Shown here piece after piece: positions 30,522 through 40,000 of a stretch of DNA of 64,000 nt (position 1 is the first letter of the stretch; every line of letters starts with the position of its first letter). Source of the stretch: an uncultured Monoglobus sp. Lineage in GTDB: Bacteria > Bacillota > Clostridia > Monoglobales > Monoglobaceae. The stretch lies in contig CANQKC010000010.1 of NCBI GenBank assembly GCA_947624305.1, forward strand, positions 1-64,000, read 5' to 3'. Both the position numbers and the translations under genes were made by a program. Under the pieces are notes generated by a model, which worked only from the letters and a program-made list of their open reading frames with translations, searched no databases and was not told the origin of the DNA.

Positions 30522-31841
30522 CTAAATCTTATTATAATTTAAGTTCCGATGCGCCTTGCGGTAGCTGTCCGGGGTGCAGCCCGTGTATTTCTTAAAGGAT
30601 GTGTAGAAATAGCTTCCCGAGTTAAGCCCCACCTCTTTGCCGATGTCGCGCGCGGTCAGATTTGTCTCGATCAGCATTTTGCAGACCTGGTCGAACCGCT
30701 TGCGTGTCAGATACTCGGATATCGAGATCCCCTGGCTCCGCTTGAAAATGCTGCGAATATAATTCGAGCTGCGGTTGACGCTTGCGGCTATCGCCTCGAC
30801 CGACAGGGACGAGTCGGTGTAGTTTTCGTTTATATATTTGATTATGGCTGAAACAATATAGTCCTTTTTGGTGTCCGCCTTTGACTCCTGGATAAATCGC
30901 ATTGTCTCGCTGCATCTTTCCTCAACGAAAACCGTGAGATCGTCGATCGATTCAAGCGAGCTCAGCTCCTCGATAATGCTGTTGTGGACCGATTCGTTTT
31001 CGCCCTTCTCGCTCACCGCGAGCCCGTCGACCGCCAAAAGCAGCCGCGTCGTGTGGAGCACTATCGTGTCATAAGACATGTTGTCTATCGTGCCGATAAA
31101 CGCGCTGACCGCACGCTTAAGCGACGCTTCGTCTCTTGAGCGGATACACTCGAAGATCTCACGCTCAAGAAGCGCGGGATACTCGCAGCTCAGCCGCGAC
31201 ATCGAAAGAGTATCGTCATAATTGATTATCGAATACGGTTTAAACGACAGCCTGTAAAGCATGGCGTATCTGGCGTTCTTGTAGAGCTTGCCGCAGTCGT
31301 CGACCGAGCACTCCCTCGTACAGAGCGACATGGTCGTGTTCAGCCCGAAAAGCTCGTTTATGTGCCGTTTCAGATCAGCCGACTGCTCGGCGATAAAATC
31401 CGAATTTTCTCCGTGGCAGCACAAAAAACCAACGGTCACGGCGTCAACATCAATGCCGTAACACTCGGAGTACGCGCCGTAAAGCTCCTCGCCGATATTT
31501 CGCACCGCGTATATTATCTCGGGAACGTCGGAGCGCGGTTCGTCGGCGTTTAAGCTTATTCTGGCGAGAATGACCGAAAAACGGCTCGACTGCATCCTGA
31601 TCCCAAGCTCCGCCGATTTCTTGGGATTAAAGACCGCGCCGCCAATGAGCAGCTTTCTGATAAATCTTTCCCGCTCATTCGCCGCGTTCTTATGTTCAAG
31701 CGTGTTTATGTTAACGCTTCTTTGCATAATGTTGTCCATCAAAATGTCTACCTCCGCTGCGTGTAACATCATAACCCATTCTGTCCGTGTTTGCAAAACA
31801 AAACAACAATGTTGATCTTTATTTGATTTTTTACAAATCAT
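30522..31841 (-). CDS. AraC family transcriptional regulator
   Basis: C-terminal double HTH: SVEAIAASVNRSSNYIRSIFKRSQGISISEYLTRKRFDQVCKMLIETNLTARDIGKEVGLNSGSYFYTSFKKYTGCTPDSYRK. Confidence 0.92.
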   Translation of the reverse strand: MICKKSNKDQHCCFVLQTRTEWVMMLHAAEVDILMDNIMQRSVNINTLEHKNAANERERFIRKLLIGGAVFNPKKSAELGIRMQSSRFSVILARISLNADEPRSDVPEIIYAVRNIGEELYGAYSECYGIDVDAVTVGFLCCHGENSDFIAEQSADLKRHINELFGLNTTMSLCTRECSVDDCGKLYKNARYAMLYRLSFKPYSIINYDDTLSMSRLSCEYPALLEREIFECIRSRDEASLKRAVSAFIGTIDNMSYDTIVLHTTRLLLAVDGLAVSEKGENESVHNSIIEELSSLESIDDLTVFVEERCSETMRFIQESKADTKKDYIVSAIIKYINENYTDSSLSVEAIAASVNRSSNYIRSIFKRSQGISISEYLTRKRFDQVCKMLIETNLTARDIGKEVGLNSGSYFYTSFKKYTGCTPDSYRKAHRNLNYNKI

Positions 31842-31924
31842 AGTTCATTTTGTTTATCGTGTTAATAATATAACACACAAATATCCGTTTTGTAAACATG
31901 TATTTTTCAACAAATTATTCGGCG

Positions 31925-34213
31925 TCAAAACTCGCGAATTAGTTCAATCTCTCTCGGAATTTTCCAGTTCACGAGCTTCACGTTGTCATCCGCCTTGTAT
32001 CCGGGCTCATACGGCCCCGCCGCCGTGCCGGTGTCGCCGAAAACATACGCGCGGTCGCCGTAGAGGTTAAAGCCCGACGGGAAACAGCGGATCTCAACCA
32101 CATGACGCTCGTCCGCCGCCATTGGCGGGATCGGCAGAGTGTTGTTTTCGCCGTAAACGCGGCCAATGAACTCGTTGTCGAAATAGACCTCGATAACCGA
32201 AGCGTCATCACAGCGCAGCTTGAGAACAGGGCGGTTGATGTTTTCTTCAATATATATAATTTTTTTCGCCGAGGCGCAGAGGTCGGCGAACGGATAGCCG
32301 CAGCGCACAAGGTTATTCTCGCTCTCTGCTCCCGCAGGGCGCAGAACGAAATTGTTCTTGGTCTGGACCTGCCTTTGGTCAAAGCTCCTGTAGCCCGAGG
32401 CGGCCTCGACTCTGAAGCTTCCGGTCAGATACGCGAAGACCTCGCCGCAGCCCTCCAGAACTATTTTGTTCTCGCCCGACACGATATTTTCGGTTATTTC
32501 ATAATATTCTCCGCGCTCGTCCTTTTCCGAAACGCTTATCAATATGTCGTTTATGCTCGCCTCGCGGCAGCCGTCCGACACGAGCAGACGGACGGCTCCG
32601 GAAAAATCATCGCCCGCCCGGAAGCGAAACTCCGCTCCGCCGTTTCTGTATTCGGGCGTGAGGGGCAGTATATTCGTCTCGGGCGGAGTGATCGTCCACC
32701 TATCCTGATTGACCACGATCGGAACGATCTCCTTTAAGGTATCGCGGATAAGCTCAAGCGGTATGATCTCGGTGTCGGATTTCGGTATATCATTCAAAAT
32801 GCGCGCTCCGCTGGCCTTGGCCTTCTCGATCATCAGCTTTCCTTTTTTCGTGAAAGCGCAGCCGGGAGTTATAAGCAGAGTGCTGTATGAGCGCTCGCCC
32901 ATTATGACCCCGCTTCCTCCGGCGGAAGCGAAGTTTTCAAACATATTTTCGTCGGTCACGTCGAAGCGGCGGCTCATCTCATGGAGCCTGTCGCTTATTC
33001 CGGTCACGGCGCGGCTGAGTTCCTTCGCCTCGGCGTTCTCGCCGCCGGGGGCGTAGACGCTCCACATGGCGCGGGTCGGGCAGACCAGCAGTATCCTTCT
33101 GGTGCGCTTTCCCTCGATCTCCGCAACGCGTCTCAGCTCCTTGAGGATCTCGGGTATGACGCCCTTCCACGGAACGTGCTCCGGGAAGGAGATGTGCCGC
33201 CTTTTCAAAGCGGCTCCGCTCAAACGCGGATAGCAGGAATTTACAACAAATGTTGTAATTCCGCACTCGGTCAGCTTTCTCAGACAGTTTTCAAACTGCT
33301 CGGGCATCAGACCCCAGCCGCTCCCGCCGAACACCGAGACAGCAGCCTCGCAGTTCCCCGTCTGGCACGCGAAGCCGGACGCCGCCGAGGCCGCGAAAAC
33401 GCTCACGTCTCCGATACCTCTGACCGTGACCGAGGGCAGCGCGGCGCCCCGCTCGGACTCCAGATAAGAGCCGCGCTCCTCGATCATATTCACGGGCTCA
33501 AACTCCGTTCCCGAGGTCATGATAAGCTTTTTGCCGTTTTGGGCGCACCAGTCCCTGATCGGCTCAAGCCGCGCCTTTGTAAAGCGTTTTGTTATTCTGT
33601 TCCAATAGCGGGCCTTGAGCTTCGACGGCCCGCCCTCGCTGAACAGCTCTTTTAAAAACGGCTTTATGTCCATGCCGTAATCGTTCAAAAATTCTTCCTC
33701 TATATCGTCATACCACGGGACGGTAGCGCCGCTGATGTCCGAAAATCCCGGGAACTCGGCGCAAAAACCGGTTATGTATTCAAAAGCCTCGGCGGACAGC
33801 CCCTCTTTGATCTTCTCATAAACGCCGCCGATCTGCTCTAAGGCGCACACCTCGTCAAACGGAGACGGTATGCCCGGATCGGTAAGCTTTATGACCTCGC
33901 CGTCATTGCCGAGGGCCAGTCTTTGCGCGGGCGCCATCGGCAGCGCGGCGGCGCGGCTGCCGGTTATTCCGAGCCACGCCGAAAGATCCTCCGCCTTGGC
34001 GCGCAGGATTATTTCATCAAGAGCTTTGAGCGTTCCACCCATATCGGCAGCGGCGCCCCCGCCCAATTCGCGGGCGCCGGTTCCGCGCCCCACGGTGAGC
34101 ACCGCGCCGTCAAAGCCGCGGTTTTTGATTTGTTTCATGCGCCGCCCGATAATATCGGCGTCTTTTTCAATATCGTCAATAATCAGCGACACAAGAAATT
34201 TCAGCGGTTCCAT
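31925..34213 (-). CDS. Putative glycoside hydrolase (GH106/alpha-L-rhamnosidase-like)
   Basis: DDIEEEFLNDYGMDIKPFLKELF, YWNRITKRFTKARLEPIRDWCAQNGKKLIMTSG; C-terminal beta-sandwich-like region; adjacent to AraC regulator and isomerase. Confidence 0.55.
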   Translation of the reverse strand: MEPLKFLVSLIIDDIEKDADIIGRRMKQIKNRGFDGAVLTVGRGTGARELGGGAAADMGGTLKALDEIILRAKAEDLSAWLGITGSRAAALPMAPAQRLALGNDGEVIKLTDPGIPSPFDEVCALEQIGGVYEKIKEGLSAEAFEYITGFCAEFPGFSDISGATVPWYDDIEEEFLNDYGMDIKPFLKELFSEGGPSKLKARYWNRITKRFTKARLEPIRDWCAQNGKKLIMTSGTEFEPVNMIEERGSYLESERGAALPSVTVRGIGDVSVFAASAASGFACQTGNCEAAVSVFGGSGWGLMPEQFENCLRKLTECGITTFVVNSCYPRLSGAALKRRHISFPEHVPWKGVIPEILKELRRVAEIEGKRTRRILLVCPTRAMWSVYAPGGENAEAKELSRAVTGISDRLHEMSRRFDVTDENMFENFASAGGSGVIMGERSYSTLLITPGCAFTKKGKLMIEKAKASGARILNDIPKSDTEIIPLELIRDTLKEIVPIVVNQDRWTITPPETNILPLTPEYRNGGAEFRFRAGDDFSGAVRLLVSDGCREASINDILISVSEKDERGEYYEITENIVSGENKIVLEGCGEVFAYLTGSFRVEAASGYRSFDQRQVQTKNNFVLRPAGAESENNLVRCGYPFADLCASAKKIIYIEENINRPVLKLRCDDASVIEVYFDNEFIGRVYGENNTLPIPPMAADERHVVEIRCFPSGFNLYGDRAYVFGDTGTAAGPYEPGYKADDNVKLVNWKIPREIELIREF

Positions 34214-34325
34214 AACTATTTCCCCTTTACGTTATTGACAAAAAGGTTATTAATTATTATACTATAAGAAAGAAGAAAAATAAATACTTTTTTCAAATAT
34301 ATTTCAAAAAAAGGAGCATTTTACA

Positions 34326-34964
34326 ATGAAAATAGCGCTTATTAACGAAAATTCTCAGGCGGCGAAGAACGAGATCATCTATAACTCGCTGAAAAAAATC
34401 GCCGAGCCCATGGGCCACGAGGTCCTTAACTTCGGCATGTACAACGCCGACGACGAGGCACAGCTCACCTATGTTATGAACGGACTGCTCGCGGCGATCC
34501 TCTTGAACTCAAAGGCGGTCGACTTTGTCGTTACCGGCTGCGGCACCGGCGAAGGAGCCATGCTCGCGCTCAACTCGTTCCCCGGCGTGCTCTGCGGACA
34601 TGTCACAAGCCCGCTTGACGCGTATCTTTTCGGCCAGGTAAACAACGGCAACGCGATCGCCATGCCGTTCGCGCAGGGCTTCGGCTGGGGCGCGGAGCTT
34701 AATCTTGACTATACCTTTGAGAAGCTCTTGTGCGACGAGATGGGCGGCGGCTATCCCAAAGAGAGAGCCGTTCCCGAGCAGGCCAACAAAAAGATCCTCG
34801 ACGAGGTAAAGAAGGTCACGCACCATGACATTATGTATGTTCTCAAAAACATCGATCAGGACTTCCTGAAGAAGACGGTCAGCGGCGAGAAGTTCGCGGA
34901 GCTGTTCTTCCCCAATTGCAAGGTTCCCGAGATCGCCGAATACATCAAAGGCATTCTGGACTAA
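34326..34964 (+). CDS. RpiB/LacA/LacB family sugar isomerase (candidate unsaturated-uronate isomerase)
   Basis: MKIALINENSQAAKNEIIYNSLKKIAEPMGHEVLNFGMYN...DFVVTGCGTGEGAMLALNSFPGVLCGHVTSPLDAYL. Confidence 0.82.
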   Translation: MKIALINENSQAAKNEIIYNSLKKIAEPMGHEVLNFGMYNADDEAQLTYVMNGLLAAILLNSKAVDFVVTGCGTGEGAMLALNSFPGVLCGHVTSPLDAYLFGQVNNGNAIAMPFAQGFGWGAELNLDYTFEKLLCDEMGGGYPKERAVPEQANKKILDEVKKVTHHDIMYVLKNIDQDFLKKTVSGEKFAELFFPNCKVPEIAEYIKGILD

Positions 34965-34970
34965 AACACC

Positions 34971-34995
34971 CGCCCGCCGCAAGGCGGGCTTTTTG
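34971..34995 (+). terminator. Intrinsic terminator after the RpiB-family gene
   Basis: GCCCGCC-gcaa-GGCGGGC followed by TTTTT. Confidence 0.8.
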
Positions 34996-35410
34996 CCACT
35001 CGCGGCAAAACAAGCAAGCGAAGGGATCAAAAAAGCGCCGTAAGGCGCGCAGGGCTCCCGCAAAGCGCCGGCGAAGTGCAGACAGGGCTCCCGAAAACGC
35101 TTGCGTTTTTTGGAATAAGGAGCAAATTCGCAGCGATGAGCAAAAGGCGCGTGCGCCTTTTGTGATAAGCGAAGAAATTTGTGACACGGGAATGAGGAGC
35201 CGACCCGCAGCGGGCGCAGCTTTTGCCGCTTGCGGCAAAACAAGCAAGCGAAGGGATCAAAAAAGCGCCGTAAGGCGCGCAGGGCTCCCGAAAAGCGCCA
35301 ACGAAGTGCGCTTTTTGGGAAAGAGGAGCCGACCCGCAGCGGGCGCAGCTTTTGCCGCTCGCGGCAAAACAAGCAAGCGAAGGGATCGGCGACGACGTGA
35401 AATGCACGTT
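34991..35410. repeat. Intergenic array of short hairpins embedded in repeated modules
   Basis: Module cgcggcaaaacaagcaagcgaagggatcaaaaaagcgccgtaaggcgcgcagggctcccg at 34991-35060 and 35221-35290, truncated copy 35350-35389; gaggagccgacccgcagcgggcgcagcttttgccgct at about 35201-35230 and 35321-35359. Confidence 0.85.
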
Positions 35411-35500
35411 TTTTAACATGAATGATATTGTTTTTTAATATATAATATGATATAATTTGTTTAAAAATAAAATAATATTAAATTTTAAGGAGGTAAAACT

Positions 35501-35980
35501 ATGAATACTGCTGCACCCCTTTCCAATGACGCTTTGGGCGGATTAGCTGTCGGAAGCCTACTCGGCTTTATTGTCGCATGCGCGATCATAATGTGGGTAT
35601 TCCAGATCATCGCGTACTGGAAAATGTTCACCAAGGCGGGCGAGCCCGGCTGGAAGAGCATTATCCCGTTCTACAACCAATACGTCATGTATAAGCTGAC
35701 ATGGAAAACATCGTGGTTCTGGATCACACTGATCGTAGCTGTTGTGTACGGCGTATTCACGTCTTTGAACCAAAACTTCCCCGACAATATGCTCTACGCG
35801 GTCCTGCTGCTTATATCCGCGGTCATCGCCCTGGTGATCACGATAATCTCGTATTACAAGATCTCGAAGGCGTACGGACACGGCGCGGGATACACCGTGG
35901 GTCTGTTATTCCTGTGGCCCATATTCGTGCTTATTCTGGGCTACGGCAAATCACGCTACATAGGTCCCGACAAGGCGTAA
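35501..35980 (+). CDS. DUF5684-like membrane protein
   Basis: VFQIIAYWKMFTKAGEPGWKSIIPFYNQYVMYKLTWK; 4 TMs; strong aaggagg RBS. Confidence 0.75.
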   Translation: MNTAAPLSNDALGGLAVGSLLGFIVACAIIMWVFQIIAYWKMFTKAGEPGWKSIIPFYNQYVMYKLTWKTSWFWITLIVAVVYGVFTSLNQNFPDNMLYAVLLLISAVIALVITIISYYKISKAYGHGAGYTVGLLFLWPIFVLILGYGKSRYIGPDKA

Positions 35981-35993
35981 AAAGGCAAAAAAA

Positions 35994-36021
35994 CGAGGCG
36001 GAACTTCGTTCCGCCTCGTTT
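35994..36021. terminator. Bidirectional intrinsic terminator
   Basis: ACGAGGCGGAAC-ttc-GTTCCGCCTCGT flanked by A-run and T-run. Confidence 0.9.
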
Positions 36022-36026
36022 TATTT

Positions 36027-36992
36027 TTATTCTCCGGGATATTTCATTCCCCAGCGGGCGCGCATCTCGTCCATAACGCCGAGCACGAACAGGCTTTCGG
36101 AATGGGGAATTTCTTCGCACTCGATCTTTCCTTCTTTTATTGCCTTTATGCAGGCCTCAAGCTCAAACACGTATCCGGTCTTAAACTTCGGGGTTATTTC
36201 GCGGATAAGCTCTTTTTTCTCGTTGTAGACCTTGGCGCTTTTCCAGTTTGAAACCCCGGCGATCTCAATTATCCCGTTTTCGCACATCAGCGTTATCTTT
36301 GAGTCGGTACACATGTCGGTGCAGCTCATAAGCGACGCGGTCACGCCGTTTTTGTATTTTATCACGGTCAGGCTGTGATCATCGACGCCCGCGTCCGACA
36401 GAGCCGCGTCGGTATACTCGATTTCAAAATCGTCGCCCAGCAGCATCGACGCCGCGGTCACGTTGTATATCCCAAGATCAAGCAGCGCGCCGCCGCCGAG
36501 CCTTAGGTCGTGTATCCACGAGGACGCCGTCTTTTTGGAGCCGAAATTCGACTGCATCAGCACGGGCCTTCCTATTTCGCCGCTTGATATGATCTCCTTT
36601 ATTTCTTTGACCCACGGGAAAAACCTCGTCCACACCGCCTCGCAGATAAAGGCGTTATGCTCTCTCGCGGTTCTGAACAGGTCCTCGGCCCGGGCGCGGT
36701 TTATGCATATCGGCTTTTCACACAGCACGCTTTTGCCTTTTTCCAAAAGCTTTTTGGAAAGCTCGTAATGCAGCGGGTGAATGGTGGCGATATACACCAG
36801 CTCGATCTCCGGGTCGTTTATCAGCTCGTCATAGCTGCCATAGGCCCTCGGAATATCAAATTCCTCAGCAAATTTTTCCGCCGCCTCGAGGGTCCTTGAG
36901 GCCACAGCATAAAACTCCGCCTCATCAACGACTTTTATCGTCCTTGCCATTGAGTGGGCGATATGCCCCGTTCCGATTATTGAAATTTTCAT
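36027..36992 (-). CDS. Gfo/Idh/MocA family oxidoreductase
   Basis: MKISIIGTGHIAHSMARTI...VYIATIHPLHYELSKKLLEKGKSVLCEKPI. Confidence 0.93.
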   Translation of the reverse strand: MKISIIGTGHIAHSMARTIKVVDEAEFYAVASRTLEAAEKFAEEFDIPRAYGSYDELINDPEIELVYIATIHPLHYELSKKLLEKGKSVLCEKPICINRARAEDLFRTAREHNAFICEAVWTRFFPWVKEIKEIISSGEIGRPVLMQSNFGSKKTASSWIHDLRLGGGALLDLGIYNVTAASMLLGDDFEIEYTDAALSDAGVDDHSLTVIKYKNGVTASLMSCTDMCTDSKITLMCENGIIEIAGVSNWKSAKVYNEKKELIREITPKFKTGYVFELEACIKAIKEGKIECEEIPHSESLFVLGVMDEMRARWGMKYPGE

Positions 36993-37012
36993 AAATATCT
37001 CCTATGCGTCCC

Positions 37013-37070
37013 CCAAGCCTCCCCTTCCTTTTAGGAGGGGGAGGTGCCTGCGAAGCAGGCGGAGGGGGTG
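37013..37070. repeat. Palindromic intergenic repeat (AAGCCTCCCC...GGAGGTGCCTGCGAAGCAGGCGGAGGGG type)
   Basis: Inverted repeats and CCTGCGAAGCAGG core. Confidence 0.65.
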
Positions 37071-37073
37071 GTT

Positions 37074-40000
37074 CTATTTCCTTTTTATTTCATAAACGTC
37101 CGACATCGGCTTGATGTTCTCGGCGCCGTCCCAGATGAAGCCGCGGATCGTCACTGTGTCCGCCGTCGGCGTGACAGCCGCCTCAGCGGTATCGCCCAAA
37201 GACGGATCATACTCCGTAACAGCGGCAATTGTCTTCGCGCCGCTTTGATCATAACCTACGATAATTATGCTGCACGGCTCCGACAGTCCGCTCGCCGTAA
37301 GCGTTACCTCGCCGTCCGCGAAACTTTCGATCTCAGCCCCGTTTTGACTGAACTTGACCGTCGGCTCAGCAGGCTGCGGCCCCTCTGTGGGCTGCGGTCC
37401 CTCTGTGGGCTGCGGCTCATCGGTAGGCTCCGGAGGAGAAACGACAGCCGAACCCTCGGGCGCGAGCACACTGATATTGTCTAAGCCCAAAACGTTTGCC
37501 GCGCTGCCTCTTGTAGAACCGCCGATACTTGTTATATTCAGAGACGGTATCTCTCCCTTGGTAGTTCCCGATCCAAGCTCGAGCGTTCCTATCTTGCCAT
37601 AACTGCCGTCCGCGTTTTTGTTGTAAACCGTAATTGAATTATTTGACGATGTGTACTGAACTCTCAGACTGTGCCATGTGTTCGCTTTGTATGTGAAGCT
37701 GCCCAACGTCGTGTCCAGGCCTTTTGGACTGCCGGATGAGGATACACCGCCATCCGAGAAATAATCGGTTATTTTAAGGCACGGCGTCTTTTCTTTGCCG
37801 TCTTCTCCGGTCTTGAGTTCAAAAATTCTGCCATCCAGCGTGGTAGCGGAAACATACGAATTTCCGGGGTTAACGTTTATATTGTCAAACGCACGGAGCA
37901 GGATCGTGTCCTTATTTGTATCGCCCGACATAAAGTCAAAATCTATTACAATGATCTCGGACTCCACGGGCTCCTCAGCCTCGTATGTCCAGCCGTCCTG
38001 ACCCTTGCCTTTGTCGTCGATCTTCAGATAATGATCCGCGCTGCCCGCTGTTTTTTCGGCTATCGAAGGCGCCACGGCGATATCGGGAACATTATCCGCG
38101 TTTCCGGTCGCGTAGTTCACTCTTATCTCCATATCGTTCTCGTTTGCGATCATATCGCCGTTGCCGAATTCGGTGCCAACGGCAATATTGTCAAAGTTCC
38201 ACGTCTCTCCCTCAAGCGGAGGCATTGTGGGATCGGGAGCGTCCGGCTTGATATCGGGATCGGGCTCGCCCTCGGTACTCTTAAATGATACGCCGTAGAA
38301 CTCCGCCTTTGAATTCTCAACGTAAATATAATATGTTTTGCCGGCTTCTAAGTTGGCGCTCGTTGACGTGTAGATATTCACGCTGTCGTTATTGGTCTTG
38401 TACATGGCAAGCTCATCGTTCGCGGTCTTGCCGGGCTCATGGATCACGAACTTCTTGCCGCTGTTAAGCTTATAGTAAACCGTGATCACGCCCTTGGTTT
38501 TGGGAGTATAGGTCAGCGCCATTCCGGACGCTCCGCCGTCCGCGGGAGTGTTCGCGCATGTAAGTCTGCCGGTAAACGAAACGGAATCGATCGTTCTGCT
38601 GGTCGTCTCGAAGGTCATGCTGTCATTCGCGGTGAGGCCGGTCATCAGGACCTCGCCTTTTGTGACGTTTTTGGACGCTTTCCACATAAGTGTCGGAGCC
38701 TCGTTTGTGATCTCCATGCCCAAAAATCTTCCCTTAGAGCCTTTGACGTATATATAATAGGTTTGGCCGGCCTCGACTTTTCCGGTAAGTACCGCGTCGT
38801 TGCCCTCGCCCGTTACCGAGGCGACGCAGTCTTCCTCGCTCCCGGCGCCTTCCTTCATAATATACGCCGTTTTCGGGTTCGCCGCCTGACCTAGCGAGGT
38901 CAGATAAACATTCAAATATCCGCTCTTTTCGGGAACGTATTTAAAGCCCGTGCCTGTCGCCTTTCCGTCGCTCCAACCTCCGCTGTCGGCACCGCTGATA
39001 TAATAGTTGTAGGTCTTGTCGTTCAGCGTCACATTCGCCGTGCCGCCGGTCGTATCGTGCAGCGTCGTCAAGCCGTCAATAAGCTCGCTGCCCGCTTTCT
39101 TTCCGTTGTCGCTCTCGGACGCTGTCCACTTCGCCGCGGTTGATTTGACGGTTATCGTATAACTTCTCTTGAGCGTGAATGTGCCGTGCGTGATCTCGGC
39201 GGTGAGTATTACGGACGCGTCCTTATCGGACGGACGGTTGACCGCCGAGATCTGATTATTGCTGATCTTCACCGCGCTCGACGCGCTTGACCACTTGATC
39301 GAGCTGCCGTTGACGCTGCCCGATGCGGGAAGCGTCAAGTCGGACGCATTCTTGATCGTTGAGGGACTGAGCTTCAGAGCGTTTACGTCCTCCATAACCA
39401 TTCTGTAATCCTCGCCAAGATCCGCGGTCTTGGGGGACTCTGTAACTATTCCCTCGGGGAACGAGTTGATCGTCAGATCGTTCGCGTAGTACTCTATATT
39501 CATATATCCCTGACCGTAGTAATCGCCCGAGGCGTCCTTTGGATTTGTGGGATCGAGTCCTCTTTCGATCTCCCAATTATCATCCATGCCGTCTTTATCT
39601 TCATCGGTTCTGTCAAGGGTCGTATACTTCGGGGGATAATAATCATCATAATTCATCTCTTTGATTTTGTACTCCTTGATCGCCTTAAGCAGGGCGGACG
39701 ACGTTGTGGTGGAATACATGGGACCGCCGGTAAGATAACCGGTGCCGTTCTTCGCCTCGTCCATAACCTGCTGATCTATTTTGGGACGCTTGTCGGCGCT
39801 GATGCCCGCGCCGGCATAGTTGATAACGGTCTCAAACGCTTCGTCGGCGGTCTCGAACTGATTGCTGTTTAAAACGGACGCATCGTTTCCGTTTACATCC
39901 TCGACCTTAAAGGGCGTGTCGGAGCCGTAGGTCGCCTTATCAAAGCCGCTCATGCCGAGCCATTGGTTATTTTTTTCTATACTTTCGTTGTAATATGAGC

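Noticed and set aside
34509-35372. 287-aa minus-strand ORF and other overlapping ORFs in 34.9-35.4 kb
   Set aside because: Runs antisense through the RpiB-family gene and the hairpin array; repetitive translation, no RBS, several frames equally open.
34991-35410. CRISPR array
   Set aside because: Repeats are irregular in length and spacing, spacers are themselves repeated, and no cas genes are in the window.
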